A stretch of DNA of 64,000 nt from FEN-1279 sp964501535. GTDB taxonomy: Bacteria; Bacteroidota; Ignavibacteria; Tepidaquicellales; Tepidaquicellaceae. Shown here in pieces: positions 64,000 to 64,000 of the stretch. The position numbers and the translations under genes are program-made. Position 1 is the first letter of the stretch; every line of letters begins with the position of its first letter. Location of the stretch: assembly GCA_964501535.1 (NCBI GenBank), contig CAZCSV010000003.1, forward strand, positions 124,001 through 188,000. Direction: 5' to 3'. The notes under the pieces are model-generated. The model ran no database searches. It saw only the letters and a list, made by a program, of their open reading frames with translations, and was not told the origin of the DNA.

Positions 64000-64000
64000 C

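Overview
The window is AT-rich bacterial DNA from a diderm. It most resembles the Bacteroidota/Chlorobi (FCB) group, and within that probably an Ignavibacteria-like lineage; this placement is an inference from gene content. The supporting signs are six secreted proteins with a type IX secretion (T9SS) type A C-terminal domain (NYPNPFNP...TKKM-L-K), a SusC/CirA-like TonB-dependent receptor, a TolQ/ExbB plus double ExbD module, an LptD-like assembly protein, and LPS core genes (hldD, gmhA, waaA). The region is ordinary chromosome. I see no transposase, integrase, phage gene or CRISPR array.

Layout. 1-4.3 kb: mutA (partial), mutB and meaB, the adenosylcobalamin-dependent methylmalonyl-CoA mutase and its GTPase chaperone. 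4.3-4.6 kb: a nest of REP-like palindromes. 4.6-8.7 kb (minus strand): a repeat-built T9SS cargo protein and a TonB-dependent receptor. 8.9-12.2 kb (minus): gatE-gatD, an archaeal-type Glu-tRNA(Gln) amidotransferase and one of the more surprising gene pairs here. 12.4-14.7 kb: a malic enzyme fused to a phosphotransacetylase-like domain. 15.1-15.4 kb: a cluster of GACTCC/GGAGTC palindromes. 15.4-20.4 kb: nucleotide-sugar genes (UDP-glucuronate decarboxylase on plus; galE, rfbA, rfbC, ugd on minus), which could supply UDP-Glc/Gal, UDP-GlcA, UDP-Xyl and dTDP-sugar precursors to surface polysaccharide. 20.5-23.6 kb: small exported proteins, tRNA-Ser(GGA), a zinc-ribbon membrane protein and a DedA protein. 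23.6-27.7 kb: pcrA/uvrD, rlmN and adk. 27.7-31.5 kb: a STAS protein, the ExbB/ExbD/ExbD energy-transduction operon and two TPM-domain proteins. 31.5-35 kb: lptD-like and dapF.

35-41.3 kb (minus) holds two paralogous thioredoxin-fold T9SS proteins, a TrmB-family regulator with palindromic sites at its own start, a T9SS-exported agmatine/peptidylarginine deiminase-like enzyme and hldD. 41.3-46.3 kb: Nudix hydrolase, polA, a secreted metallo-beta-lactamase-fold protein and a small membrane protein. 46.4-48.0 kb: a Trp-rich lipoprotein with a long Asn/Thr/Lys-rich tail. 48.0-48.9 kb: a non-coding region with a five-codon ORF behind a near-perfect Shine-Dalgarno sequence and an RNA-like stem. This leads into a T9SS M6-like metalloprotease with an altered HEXXH motif, then a second YCF48/BNR-like T9SS protein. 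52.5-64 kb (minus): tRNA-Ala(GGC), M15 peptidase, gmhA, waaA, frr, pyrH, tsf, rpsB (with a candidate leader RNA), rpsI, rplM, an exported unknown, RNase R and the C-terminal part of a TamB-like protein cut by the window edge.

The best candidates for something new are the bacterial GatDE pair, the short-ORF leader before the metalloprotease, the TrmB regulator with CCCCC/GGGGG palindromes, the T9SS deiminase, and two families of palindromic intergenic repeats whose stems differ while the centre is conserved. All functional calls come from reading motifs by eye; no database search was run.
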